Source: Betaproteobacteria bacterium
GTDB taxonomy: Bacteria; Pseudomonadota; Gammaproteobacteria; Burkholderiales; Casimicrobiaceae
DNA length: 64,000 nt
Direction of reading: 5' to 3'
NCBI GenBank assembly: GCA_009778785.1
Contig: WRFN01000004.1
Location: 73,276-137,275 of the forward strand
The first letter of the stretch is position 1, and each line of letters starts with the position of its first letter. Made by a program: the position numbers and the translations under genes. This document shows positions 29,569 through 39,276 of the stretch, piece by piece. The notes under the pieces were generated by a model. The model had not been told where the DNA came from. It was given only the letters and a program-made list of their open reading frames with translations, and did no database searches.

Positions 29569-29574
29569 TATAAT
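29569..29574 (+). promoter_or_regulatory. -10 element of the RNase P RNA gene
   Basis: A consensus TATAAT ends 6 nt before the predicted RNA 5' end. The -35 region at 17 bp spacing falls within the first codons of the divergent uvrC gene and is weak (ATGGTG). Confidence 0.6.
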
Positions 29575-29580
29575 AGTAAC

Positions 29581-29937
29581 GCGAAGCAGGCCAGGCTGCC
29601 GCTGCTTTCCGTCAAGGAAGGGAGAGGAAAGTCCGGGCTCCACAGAGCAGGGTGCCGGGTAATGCCCGGCCGCCATACGCTGACGGGTTGACCGCAGCCA
29701 AAACGAGGAACAGGGCCACAGAGACGAGTCGCCGTCCGCATCCGTGCGGCAGCGGGTGAAACGCGGTAACCTCCACCCGGAGCAACGCCAAATAGGCAGA
29801 CGATGACGCGGCTCGCGTAGTCTGCGGGTAGGCGGCTTGAGCGCGCCAGCAATGACGCGCCTAGAGGAATGGCAGCCACGCTTGCCGAAATACGTTTCGG
29901 CAAGACGACAGAACCCGGCTTATCGGCCTTGCTTCGC
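29581..29937 (+). ncRNA. rnpB: RNase P RNA, bacterial type A
   Basis: The catalytic RNA that trims tRNA 5' leaders. The ends pair as P1 (GCGAAGCAGGCC with GGCCTTGCTTCGC). Conserved region I, GAGGAAAGTCCGGGC, is at about 29625-29640; CCACAGAGCAGGGTGCCGGG and GGGTGAAACGCGGTAACCTC follow; conserved region V, ACAGAACCCGGCTTA, is near 29908. Length of about 357 nt fits type A. A T-run (TTTTTT around 29945) follows P1 and may act in termination. Lies divergent from uvrC. Confidence 0.96.
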
Positions 29938-29959
29938 CTTTCGATTTTTTGATAAGTGA

Positions 29960-29994
29960 TGGCTGGATTTGCGGGCGGCAGAATGCCGCCTCTA
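29960..29994. repeat. GC-rich extragenic palindrome, family B
   Basis: GGGCGGCAGAATGCCGCC followed by TCTACG and a TGATCCCTGATACC-like tail. It lies between rnpB and the converging roadblock gene. A similar tail follows the element at 33997. Confidence 0.65.
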
Positions 29995-30013
29995 CGCTGA
30001 TCCCTGATACCGC

Positions 30014-30421
30014 TTATCCCTGCAACGCCTCTTCGAGAAGGAAAGCGTTGTCGTGAACGATTTTCACCAACGCTTGCAACTCGATTTTTTTGTCAGCGGC
30101 AGCGGCCAGAACGAATTGTTGTTTGCCGCCGTCCACCATTCGCAGAGCAACGCGCAAGTCCACCAGATCGAGCGCCACGGATTCCAGATTTTTTTTCGAC
30201 CCCAATTCTTTGCCGGCGGCTTCGGCCAACGCCGACATCGAACTGGCGATGGCGGCGAATTTTTCCGCCAAGTCGTTGTCTTTGCGTCGATTGCCGGCAG
30301 TCACCAACTGGAAACCATCGACCGTTGCCAGCAGAATCAATCGAATGGCCGGAACTTCCATGCAACAAGTGTTTAACTTCAGTTGTAGCGCCGTAGCCTG
30401 TATTTTAGACAGTGGATTCAT
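30014..30421 (-). CDS. roadblock/LC7-domain protein (MglB-like)
   Basis: 135 residues. An alpha/beta roadblock fold is suggested by IRLILLATVDGFQLVTAGN, the central helix KFAAIASSMSALAEAAGKELG and LRVALRMVDGGKQQFVLAAAADKK. Such proteins act as dimeric partners or GAPs of small Ras-like GTPases such as MglA. Here it overlaps the GTPase gene by 17 nt, strong evidence for a joint function. It is the third gene of the operon. Two Cys near the N-terminus (NTCCMEVP) are not typical. Confidence 0.8.
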   Translation of the reverse strand: MNPLSKIQATALQLKLNTCCMEVPAIRLILLATVDGFQLVTAGNRRKDNDLAEKFAAIASSMSALAEAAGKELGSKKNLESVALDLVDLRVALRMVDGGKQQFVLAAAADKKIELQALVKIVHDNAFLLEEALQG

Positions 30422-31007
30422 TCGTTCCTGAATGTGTTTTATCTGTTTTTTCGGAAGGCGCGCCGCTGCGATAATCTTCTTCGATCACTTCGATTTGCGT
30501 GAACAGCGCGTCGAGCAATAACAGCACATCTTTTTTCTCGCGAACATCGACTGAAAACACCGGAATCTTGATCTTGCGCCGCGCCAGCCGCATGACGTAT
30601 TTATCCAGTTCGCCGCGCTGGCTCGGCAACCGTCCGACGCCGAGCACTGCCCGACCGGTTCTCAGCAACCGACCGAACGCCTTGAGAAAAATATCGAGTT
30701 CGGCGAACGGATCAGGCCGCGACGCATCGGCCAGCAGCACCATGCCCATCGCGCCTTGTTCGAGCATCCCCCACATGAAGCTGAAACGGTTTTGCCCGGG
30801 AATGCCGTACAAGCGCAGACGATCGCCCGACGGCAAGGTGATGCGACCATAGTCCAGCGTGACCGTCGTCAGCGCTTTGTCGAACGCTTCGCGGTCGCTG
30901 TTGGCAACATCGGTGGACACCGGCGGAATTTCACTGATGGCGGAAATCGCGGTCGTCTTGCCTACTCCCATGCCTCCGGCGAACAACAATTTATACTCTT
31001 GAGGCAT
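30405..31007 (-). CDS. small Ras-like GTPase with degenerate G4 motif
   Basis: 200 residues from the ATG at 31007 (MPQEYKLLFAGGMGVGKTT). Seen: P-loop GGMGVGKT (11-18), a candidate switch I Thr near 49, and switch II YGIPGQNRFSF (67-77), the xGxPGQ type of COG2229 predicted GTPases. Where NKxD is expected the protein reads VLGVGRLPSQ (121-130), so the guanine-specificity motif is missing. The C-terminal tail is charged and Ser/Thr-rich. Likely works with the overlapping roadblock protein and the upstream 426-residue protein, whose stop codon is one base before this start. Whether it hydrolyses GTP is open. Confidence 0.8.
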   Translation of the reverse strand: MPQEYKLLFAGGMGVGKTTAISAISEIPPVSTDVANSDREAFDKALTTVTLDYGRITLPSGDRLRLYGIPGQNRFSFMWGMLEQGAMGMVLLADASRPDPFAELDIFLKAFGRLLRTGRAVLGVGRLPSQRGELDKYVMRLARRKIKIPVFSVDVREKKDVLLLLDALFTQIEVIEEDYRSGAPSEKTDKTHSGTNESTV

Positions 31008-31008
31008 G

Positions 31009-32289
31009 TTACTCGCGCTCCCGTGACAACCCCAACACTCGACGCAGGCTGCGCACAATACCACTAAACCCTGTCTTTTCAACAGGCCTTCTTTGCACCG
31101 GCACCTTCGGCATCTGCCGCTCGCAACGCAGCCAGTCGCTCAACCAGCACACACCCAGCAAGCAAGCCAAATCGGCTTCGTTCGTTTCCGACTCGCGATG
31201 CAGAGCCGCTAGCGACAGCGTTTGCCGCGTCAGCAGCGCTGTTGCCAGCATCACACCAGGGCGCGACGAAAATTCGGGGTGCACGCCGAAATCCGGCCAG
31301 CGTCTGAGATGCAGCAATGCATTGATCGGCAAATCGAGACCGGCAAAGTCATAGCAGAAACGCGCCGCAAACTGCCACGCCAGAAGATCGAGGTCCACTT
31401 CGATCAAGGCATCGCCTTTCACTACCGGCGGCAATCCGCTCAACGTGAATTTCCAATGAAACAACCGGCCACCCATCGGTTCGGCAGTGCGATCGAGCAT
31501 GAAGCGACGCGACGCATAGATTTTGTTGCGGCCGTTGTACAAACGGGCGATCCACCCCGCCTGATCGAAAACATCGATGCTGCGCCCTTGGGGACGCTCG
31601 CCTCCCTGACTGGTACGTAACGATCGCAACGCCTGAACCAGCGCGCCCAGCGTCGCCGGATGCGACAGCACGCCGCGCTCGGTGGCGTTCGTCACGCCGA
31701 CGGTCAAAACGCGCCCTTCGGGAATGTGCGACAAACGCGGATCCACCGGCGCTTGCGCCAGCGGCGAACCGTCCGGCATTTGTGACAAGCGCAGATCGGT
31801 CGGCATCTGCGAGATCGTCACGGGCGCTTGCGTGAGGCGCGGATCGCTCCACAGCGGCAGCGTCGTTTGCCCTTGCGCTTCGGTATCCGGCCCCGGAGCC
31901 GAGGGCGTTTGCAGAACCACGATTTTCGCAACACCTGACGGCGGCTTGAACGGCCATTCACTTTCGAGGCGATCAAAGCATTCGAGCAATTCGGAAGCCC
32001 GCAACGGGTAATGCACCGCTTGCGCGCCCTCCTTCAAATCGATCGTCACGCCGCTGGGCACAGTGAAGATGAAGCGGGATGTTGGTTTGCGTCGCGTTGC
32101 CAGCCGCTCCCGATCGGTGTCCTTGTGAGCGGACGGCGTGATGATAATGTCGGCGACACCTTCTTCTTGAAACACCCACGATTGCCCGCGGCGACCGTCA
32201 AGTATCCGCAATAACGAGCGAACAATGAAAGCATCCGAGTTCCCCAAACCCGAACACGCAACACGAATCGGTAATCGCGCCTCACTCAT
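31009..32289 (-). CDS. unrecognised 426-residue protein, first gene of the GTPase/roadblock operon
   Basis: No known family recognised. Three parts can be seen. Residues 1-115 look alpha/beta (RVACSGLGNSDAFIVRSLLRI, then VADIIITPS), loosely receiver-like but without a clear phosphorylatable Asp pattern. Residues about 149-192 are a linker built from repeats DPRLTQAP, DLRLSQMP and DPRLSHIP. Residues about 200-426 form a second globular region, mostly alpha/beta with IYASRRFMLDR and a helical end, closing with a basic tail. No signal peptide or membrane helix. It may be an adaptor or sensor linking a signal to the GTPase. A Fur-like box precedes it. Confidence 0.7.
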   Translation of the reverse strand: MSEARLPIRVACSGLGNSDAFIVRSLLRILDGRRGQSWVFQEEGVADIIITPSAHKDTDRERLATRRKPTSRFIFTVPSGVTIDLKEGAQAVHYPLRASELLECFDRLESEWPFKPPSGVAKIVVLQTPSAPGPDTEAQGQTTLPLWSDPRLTQAPVTISQMPTDLRLSQMPDGSPLAQAPVDPRLSHIPEGRVLTVGVTNATERGVLSHPATLGALVQALRSLRTSQGGERPQGRSIDVFDQAGWIARLYNGRNKIYASRRFMLDRTAEPMGGRLFHWKFTLSGLPPVVKGDALIEVDLDLLAWQFAARFCYDFAGLDLPINALLHLRRWPDFGVHPEFSSRPGVMLATALLTRQTLSLAALHRESETNEADLACLLGVCWLSDWLRCERQMPKVPVQRRPVEKTGFSGIVRSLRRVLGLSRERE

Positions 32290-32311
32290 GCTTCGTTCTG
32301 AATAAGTGCCA

Positions 32312-32330
32312 CAAAATGATTATCATAATG
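32312..32330 (-). promoter_or_regulatory. Fur-box-like palindrome upstream of the GTPase operon
   Basis: On the minus strand CATTATGATAATCATTTTG matches 15 of 19 positions of the classical Fur box, with the central TGATAATCAT exact. It lies 23-41 nt before the first start codon and overlaps the likely -10 (TATGAT). Iron control is an inference. Confidence 0.5.
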
Positions 32331-32464
32331 CAAAAAAACTGTTACCGTTTACTTTTCCCGTATTTTTTAGAACTAAATTATCAGATAGTGGTTTGAAACG
32401 CCGCTAGCATGGCGAAGTTGTGATACAGAATGCCGGTAGATGCCGCTTACCTCGACGACCCTCA

Positions 32465-32550
32465 GCCCGTTCGGACTGAGCCTGTCAAACCTCTTGGCAA
32501 AGGCCATTTGACCTTCGCCAAACGCCCTTCGACAGACTCGAACAGGCTTG
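32465..32550. repeat. dispersed palindromic repeat, family A (paired units)
   Basis: Contains CCCGTTCGGACTGAGCCTGT and a second unit CGCCCTTCGACAGACTCGAA, in the intergenic gap downstream of the rhodanese gene and ending 4 nt short of its stop codon. Confidence 0.7.
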
Positions 32551-32554
32551 GGGA

Positions 32555-32884
32555 TTACCGTATCGCCGGACGCGTTTTTCGCAATTCCTCGAAGTTGCCC
32601 AGATTGACGGCATTCTGATAACCCGCGTCCTTGAGCAGCCCCTGCGCGATGCCCGAACGGCGGCCGCTGTGGCAATACAGCTCGATTCTGGCGTTTTTAT
32701 CCGTCGTCACCGCGCTGATTTTGGCGATTATCTCCTGAAGCTCGATATTGATCGCCCCCACCAGATGCCCTTCGGCTAACTCCTGCGGCGCACACACGTC
32801 GATCAAATAAACCGGCGTCGCCGCCTGAGCGCCCAACGGTCCGAAGGCCGCCATCAATGCCACCGTCCCCAGCCAATCTTCCAC
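32555..32884 (-). CDS. exported rhodanese-like protein (possible frameshift at the start)
   Basis: About 109 residues from a GTG at 32884. A hydrophobic stretch GTVALMAAFGPLGAQAA looks like a signal peptide; then a single rhodanese domain with YLIDVCAPQELAEGHLVGAINI and the active-site loop YCHSGRRSG containing Cys. Sulfur transfer in the periplasm is likely. The called frame has an acidic, unusual n-region (MEDW). An ATGATGAATAAGAAG start with GGGAGA just upstream (32893-32898) is in another frame and would supply the missing basic n-region, so a one-base frameshift or sequence error is possible. It begins right after the dinB stop. Confidence 0.75.
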   Translation of the reverse strand: MEDWLGTVALMAAFGPLGAQAATPVYLIDVCAPQELAEGHLVGAINIELQEIIAKISAVTTDKNARIELYCHSGRRSGIAQGLLKDAGYQNAVNLGNFEELRKTRPAIR

Positions 32885-32905
32885 TTCTTATTCATCATTT
32901 TCTCC

Positions 32906-33976
32906 CTACAACCACGAAATTTGTGCCTCCGCGTCCGCCGTCGCCAACCCGCTTAAGGTGACACCGATCAGGCGCACCGGCCTGGCGCCCGCTTCGGTAC
33001 GCGCCAGCAATTCACCGATGCTTTCCTGCGCCCGCGCCACGTCGAGCGGCTGGCGATGTGTCCACGAGCGCGTCACCTGCTCGAAATCGGCGTATTTTAC
33101 CTTGATCGTCAGGGTATAAGCTTGCCAGCCCCGCCGTTCGAGCTTCTCCATCAGTTCAGCCAGTTGCCGGAACAGTTCCTCGCGCAGCAGATCAATGTTG
33201 GTCACGTCGAGCGCGAAGGTGATCTCGTTGCCCAGCGACTTGCGTTCCCGATGCGCCCGCACCGGTCGCGGGTCTTCGCCGCGCGCCAGCGACGCATACC
33301 AGTAACCGGCTTTGCCGAAGTGCGCCACCAGCGCATCCTGACTCCAGCGCAGCAAATCGGCGCCGACGTGAATGCCCAGCTTCTTCATCTTCGCTTCGGT
33401 TGCCTTACCGATACCGTAGAAATCGCCGATCGGTAGGTGGCGAACGAAAGCCGCGCCCTCTTGCGGCCGGATCACCGTCAAGCCATCCGGCTTGTTCATC
33501 CCGGACGCCAGCTTGGCTAAAAACTTGTTGTACGACACGCCCGCCGAAGCCGTCAACCGCACTTCCCGCACGATGTCGGCCTTGATCGCCCGCGCGATAC
33601 GGGTGGCCGAGCCGCGATACGCCGTCGCCGCGCTGACATCGAGATACGCTTCGTCGATCGACAACGGTTCGACGCACTCGCTGTAGCGGTGCAAAATCGC
33701 CATCACCTCTTGCGAGGCCGCTCGGTAAGCGTCGAAGCGCGGCTTGATGAATTCGGCAAATGGGCACAACCGATACGCCTGACTAGCGGGCATCGCCGAG
33801 TGGATGCCGTAACGCCGCGCTTCGTAATTGGCCGTTGCTACCACCCCGCGACTGTTCGGCGCGCCGCCGACGATCACCGGCTTGCCCGCCAGCGCCGGAC
33901 AATCGCGCTCTTCGACCGCCGCAAAAAACGCATCCATGTCGATGTGAATGATTTTGCGTTGCGGAGAATCGTTCAT
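32906..33976 (-). CDS. dinB: DNA polymerase IV
   Basis: 356 residues, Y-family translesion polymerase. Seen: HIDMDAFFAAVEERDCPALAGKPVIVGG at the N-terminus with the first catalytic Asp, CVEPLSIDEAYLDVS with the second catalytic acidic pair, the KLASGMNKPDGLTVI segment, helix-hairpin-helix IGDFYGIGKATEAKMKKLGI, and the little-finger domain to the C-terminus. Normal length; no obvious beta-clamp motif beyond the final ISWL. No clear LexA box upstream. The rhodanese gene follows closely. Confidence 0.95.
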   Translation of the reverse strand: MNDSPQRKIIHIDMDAFFAAVEERDCPALAGKPVIVGGAPNSRGVVATANYEARRYGIHSAMPASQAYRLCPFAEFIKPRFDAYRAASQEVMAILHRYSECVEPLSIDEAYLDVSAATAYRGSATRIARAIKADIVREVRLTASAGVSYNKFLAKLASGMNKPDGLTVIRPQEGAAFVRHLPIGDFYGIGKATEAKMKKLGIHVGADLLRWSQDALVAHFGKAGYWYASLARGEDPRPVRAHRERKSLGNEITFALDVTNIDLLREELFRQLAELMEKLERRGWQAYTLTIKVKYADFEQVTRSWTHRQPLDVARAQESIGELLARTEAGARPVRLIGVTLSGLATADAEAQISWL

Positions 33977-33996
33977 GCCTGAGCGCGCGAAAGACG

Positions 33997-34020
33997 GGGC
34001 GGGTTTGAAGCCCGCCCCTG
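33997..34020. repeat. GC-rich extragenic palindrome, family B
   Basis: GGGGCGGGTTTGAAGCCCGC followed by CCCT is a palindrome between leuA and dinB, with a TGATACCCGATAC tail like that after the 29960 element. It may end the leuA transcript. Confidence 0.65.
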
Positions 34021-34046
34021 CGTTGATACCCGATACTCGATACCGT

Positions 34047-35789
<1,743 letters not shown>

Positions 35790-35864
35790 TCAATGAAATA
35801 AAATCAACGAACAACACGCCTTTCTTTTGAAAAGGCACACGCAAAACCAGAAGGGAAAATAAAA

Positions 35865-35969
35865 TTAGGCGCGCGCGAGGCGCAGCAGAAGCAGCCCACC
35901 GAGCAAACGGCAGGCTAACGACCGGGAAAAGCCGTAAGATACAACAACAGAGATATGAAAGGAACGCAT
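35865..35969 (-). CDS. leuA leader peptide (attenuation by leucine codons)
   Basis: 34 codons starting MRSFHISVVVSYGFSRS and continuing CRLLGGLLLLRLARA, with four consecutive Leu codons and nine Leu in total; it ends 85 nt before the leuA start. AAGGTG lies 6 nt before the ATG, but the same bases may be part of the -10 box. Downstream a weaker hairpin (GCCTTTTC with GAAAGGC, about 35818-35837) could be the terminator or antiterminator stem, though its T-run is poor. Leu-codon runs ahead of leucine genes are the known signature of ribosome-mediated attenuation. Confidence 0.85.
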   Translation of the reverse strand: MRSFHISVVVSYGFSRSLACRLLGGLLLLRLARA

Positions 35970-35976
35970 AGACAAC

Positions 35977-36005
35977 ACCTTAACGGATTTTCCGGCAGCA
36001 AGCAA
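35977..36005 (-). promoter_or_regulatory. putative promoter of the leuA leader transcript
   Basis: TTGCTT (36000-36005) and TAAGGT (35977-35982) are separated by 17 bp on the minus strand. The -10 ends 7 nt before the leader ATG, which would make the transcript leaderless. Both boxes are only partial matches. Confidence 0.4.
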
Positions 36006-36077
36006 GCGCTGTGTTTCTTTTTTCGACCGATTTGTTGTTTTCTATCCTCACCGACACCCCTTTCAAAGAAGGGGGTT

Positions 36078-36656
36078 TTATTTCGGTAATTTGCCGCTAA
36101 GGTAAGGCGCAGCGAGCCGCAGGTAATGGAACATCGACCACAGGGTCAAAATCACGGCGAGCCATAACGCCACCGTCCCCACCCAGGGCGTCGAAACGTG
36201 CGGAATCACCGGTTCGTACAGCAACAGCGCCGTGATTGCCACCATTTGCGCCGCCGTTTTGATCTTGCCGATCATCACCACTGCCACGCTTTTGGCCTGC
36301 CCCAGTTGCGCCATCCATTCGCGCAGCGCCGAGATCGTGATTTCTCGGCCAATGATGATCATGGCCAGAAACGATTCCGCACGCTCCAGATGCACCAGCA
36401 AAATCAACGCTGCCGCCACGATCAGTTTGTCGGCCACCGGATCGAGGAAAGCGCCGAACGCGCTGGTTGCTCCCAGCGCCCGCGCCAGATAGCCGTCGAA
36501 CCAGTCCGTCAACGCCGCTGCCACGAAGATGCTCGCGCCCACCCAATTGCGCGCCACGGGCGACAGCCAGTCGTCCGGCATGTAGTAAACCGCAACCAGT
36601 ACCGGAATCATGACGATCCGCATCCAGGTCAGCGCGGTAGGCAGTTTGAGAATCAT
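36078..36656 (-). CDS. pgsA: CDP-diacylglycerol-glycerol-3-phosphate 3-phosphatidyltransferase
   Basis: 192 residues, inner-membrane enzyme making phosphatidylglycerol phosphate, the precursor of phosphatidylglycerol and cardiolipin. Seen: the CDP-alcohol phosphotransferase motif DWFDGYLARALGATSAFG and FLDPVADK (D-x2-DG-x2-AR-x8-G-x3-D-x3-D), and about four to five membrane helices. Normal length. In many bacteria it follows uvrC; here it stands between leuA and the hup operon. Confidence 0.95.
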   Translation of the reverse strand: MILKLPTALTWMRIVMIPVLVAVYYMPDDWLSPVARNWVGASIFVAAALTDWFDGYLARALGATSAFGAFLDPVADKLIVAAALILLVHLERAESFLAMIIIGREITISALREWMAQLGQAKSVAVVMIGKIKTAAQMVAITALLLYEPVIPHVSTPWVGTVALWLAVILTLWSMFHYLRLAAPYLSGKLPK

Positions 36657-36716
36657 AAAAACGTCAGACGACCAGCGAGTTCCGTTATCTTAACGCACCG
36701 ATGATAAATATGCACC

Positions 36717-36750
36717 CACAAAAAAGCCGACATATCGTCGGCCTTTTTGT
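36717..36750 (-). terminator. intrinsic terminator of the hupSLC operon
   Basis: GGCCGACG and TGTCGGCTTTTTT, with an ATA loop, form a stem and T-run on the minus strand 15 nt after the hupC stop codon. Confidence 0.88.
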
Positions 36751-36764
36751 GGGAAAAACGTTAC

Positions 36765-37472
36765 TCAATGTCCCTTGGTCTTGAAAGCGCGGATGCCGTT
36801 GATCATGGTGCTGACCACGGTTTCCTTGCCCATGATGTCTTCGCGGAACGCCATGTAGATGTGAACGACCATGAACACCAGTATGGCGTACATCGACAAA
36901 TGGTGCAGCGTACGGATCGCCTGAGCGTCGCCGAACAGGGTATGCACCCAGCCGAACGCGACCATCCAGCCACTGCCCCACGCCGACTGTTGAGCGTACA
37001 GCGCAAAGCCGGTGATAATCAGCACGATCGTCCCCAGCAAGAACAACACGAACATCCCCGTCTGAGCCAGCGGGTTGTGACCCACCCAAGAATCCGGCTC
37101 TTTCTTGAGGAACAGGTAGTAGAACAACTGCCGGAACAGTCCCTTCCACCAGGCGATGCTCCAAATCGCCGGCAAAAAGAGGCTGCGCGCATAGCGGTTG
37201 CCTGCAAACGCCCAGTAAATCCGCATGAGGAACGCCACGGTGAAGATCATCGCGCAGGAAAAGTGAATCATCCGAATCCAGGCGAACTCGTAGGTGAAGG
37301 TAGCTTCACCGCCAATGGAACTCGGCGGGTCCCCGATCAGAAAACCAGTCACCACCAGCGGAATGATCATCAACACCGTGATCCAGTGCCACAGCCGTAC
37401 CGGCGCTTCGAAAACGTACACGTTTTCATGCGGGCCTTCAATGACGCGCCCTGAGTGTTTCTCAATCTTCAT
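36765..37472 (-). CDS. hupC: [NiFe] hydrogenase b-type cytochrome subunit
   Basis: 235 residues from the ATG at 37472 (MKIEKHSGRVIEG), preceded by GAGGAG. A four-helix membrane diheme cytochrome b that passes electrons from the hydrogenase small subunit to the quinone pool. Seen: VRLWHWITVLMIIPLVVTGFLIG with a heme-ligand His, WIRMIHFSCAMIFTVAFLMRIYW, and LHHLSMYAILVFMVVHIYMAF with further His. Third structural gene, 10 bp after hupL. No maturation gene (hupD, hyp) follows: the operon ends at a terminator. Confidence 0.94.
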   Translation of the reverse strand: MKIEKHSGRVIEGPHENVYVFEAPVRLWHWITVLMIIPLVVTGFLIGDPPSSIGGEATFTYEFAWIRMIHFSCAMIFTVAFLMRIYWAFAGNRYARSLFLPAIWSIAWWKGLFRQLFYYLFLKKEPDSWVGHNPLAQTGMFVLFLLGTIVLIITGFALYAQQSAWGSGWMVAFGWVHTLFGDAQAIRTLHHLSMYAILVFMVVHIYMAFREDIMGKETVVSTMINGIRAFKTKGH

Positions 37473-37482
37473 GACCGTCTCC

Positions 37483-39273
37483 TCAACGTACTTGAACCTT
37501 GACCAGTTCCTCACCTTCAGACATGACGTGTGTCGAACAAGCCAAACAAGGATCGAAGCTGTGGATCGTCCGCAAGATTTCCAACGGTTTGTGCGGGTCG
37601 GCCATCGGCGTATTCATCAGCGACGCTTCAAACGCGCCGATCTGCCCTTTCGTATCGCGCGGGCTGGCGTTCCACGTCGTCGGCACTACCGCTTGGTAAT
37701 TGTCGATACGGGTGTCCTTGATCCGGATGAAATGCGACAACGCACCGCGCGGCGCTTCGCTGGCGCCGGCGCCTTTGCATTCCTTCGGCCATGTGGACGG
37801 TTCCCATTTCTCCATGTTGGCCGTGGTGGTGTCGCCTGCCTTGATGTTGGTGATGAGTTCGTCGTAGAAGTATTTCATCTTGTGCGCCGCCCACTGTGCT
37901 TCCAGACCGCGCGCCGCAGTGCGACCCAGCGTTGAGAAGAGCGCCGTGATCGGCAGCCCCAGCTTGCCGAGCAACCCATCGACCTGTTCCTTGATTTCGG
38001 CGTGACCGCGAGCGTAAGCGATGACGTAACGCGCCAACGGCCCGACTTCCATCGGGTGGCCGCGCCAACGCGGCGCTTTGATCCACGAATACTTGGCGTT
38101 CTCGTCGATTTCCTGAATGTTCGTCCGCGTGCCCTTGGTTTTCGGCCCCAGTTCGAATTTCGGATCGGTCACGCCATCAAACGGGTGCAAGCCTTTGTTC
38201 GCTTCGGGGTATTTGTACCACGAGTGATCGACGAACTCCTGAATCTGCTCGGGATCGTGAACATCGACATCCTGAACTTTGGTCAGGTCGCCGCCGATGA
38301 TCGCGCCGCCCGGCATCATCAGTTTGCCGCTCTTGTAGCCGTTCGGCTCGATCGGGAATTCACCGAAGGCCAGCAGGTTCTGGCTGGAAATGCCGCCGCC
38401 GTAACCCCAGTCCTTGTAGAAGCTGGCGATCGCCGCCAAATCCGGCAGATAAACTTTGTCGATGAATTCGATCGTCTGGTTGCAAATGTCTTTGACCAGA
38501 TTGAGTTGGAACTCGTTGACCGCGCCGACCGCACCGGAACCACCAACGTTGATCGGTGACGGCACGCCGCCGACCAGCCAGTTCGGGTGCGGATTCTTGC
38601 CGCCGAAGATCGTGTGAATCTTGATGATTTGCGTTTGGAAATCGAGCGCTTCCAGATAGTGCGTCACTGCCATCAAGTTGGCTTCCGGCGGCAGCTTGTA
38701 CGCCGGGTGTCCCCAGTAAGCGTTGCCGAAGATACCGAGCTGACCGCTCTCGACGAATTTCTGCAAGCGGCTCTGCACTTCACGGAAGTAACCGGGCGAC
38801 GAATTACGCCACGTCGAAATCGACTGCTGCAACTCGGAAGTCCGCTTCGGATCGGCTTTCAGCGCCGAAACCACGTCAACCCAATCCAGCGCGTGCAAAT
38901 GGTAGAAATGCACCAGGTGATCATGCGCGTACAGCGTGGCCAGCATCAGATTGCGGATCGTGTTGGCGTTTTTGGGAATGACGATACCCAGTGCGTCTTC
39001 GACGGCGCGCACGCTGGTTAGCGCATGAGTACCGGTGCAGACGCCGCAAATCCGCTCAACAAATGCCCAAGCATCGCGCGGATCGCGTCCTTTGAGAATC
39101 ACTTCCAAACCCCGCCACATCGTTCCCGTGGAAACGGCGTTGCGAATCACGTTACTGGCATCGACGTTGACTTCGATACGCAGATGTCCCTCGATCCGGG
39201 TGATCGGATCGACGACGACGCGCTGGCCACTGTTGTCCAGCGTAAACCCCTGTGTTTGATACGGATAGGCCAT
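37483..39273 (-). CDS. hupL: [NiFe] hydrogenase large subunit (uptake type, group 1d)
   Basis: 596 residues, carries the Ni-Fe active site that oxidises H2. Seen: [16 protein letters not shown] near the N-terminus, the first Ni-binding pair [12 protein letters not shown], and the second pair [10 protein letters not shown] at the C-terminus. The extra 14 residues after the last His are the peptide removed by a HupD-type protease during maturation, which shows that the protein needs accessory genes not present here. Internal motifs and length fit the membrane-bound uptake group. Starts 3 bp after hupS. Confidence 0.96.
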   Translation of the reverse strand: MAYPYQTQGFTLDNSGQRVVVDPITRIEGHLRIEVNVDASNVIRNAVSTGTMWRGLEVILKGRDPRDAWAFVERICGVCTGTHALTSVRAVEDALGIVIPKNANTIRNLMLATLYAHDHLVHFYHLHALDWVDVVSALKADPKRTSELQQSISTWRNSSPGYFREVQSRLQKFVESGQLGIFGNAYWGHPAYKLPPEANLMAVTHYLEALDFQTQIIKIHTIFGGKNPHPNWLVGGVPSPINVGGSGAVGAVNEFQLNLVKDICNQTIEFIDKVYLPDLAAIASFYKDWGYGGGISSQNLLAFGEFPIEPNGYKSGKLMMPGGAIIGGDLTKVQDVDVHDPEQIQEFVDHSWYKYPEANKGLHPFDGVTDPKFELGPKTKGTRTNIQEIDENAKYSWIKAPRWRGHPMEVGPLARYVIAYARGHAEIKEQVDGLLGKLGLPITALFSTLGRTAARGLEAQWAAHKMKYFYDELITNIKAGDTTTANMEKWEPSTWPKECKGAGASEAPRGALSHFIRIKDTRIDNYQAVVPTTWNASPRDTKGQIGAFEASLMNTPMADPHKPLEILRTIHSFDPCLACSTHVMSEGEELVKVQVR

Positions 39274-39276
39274 GTT

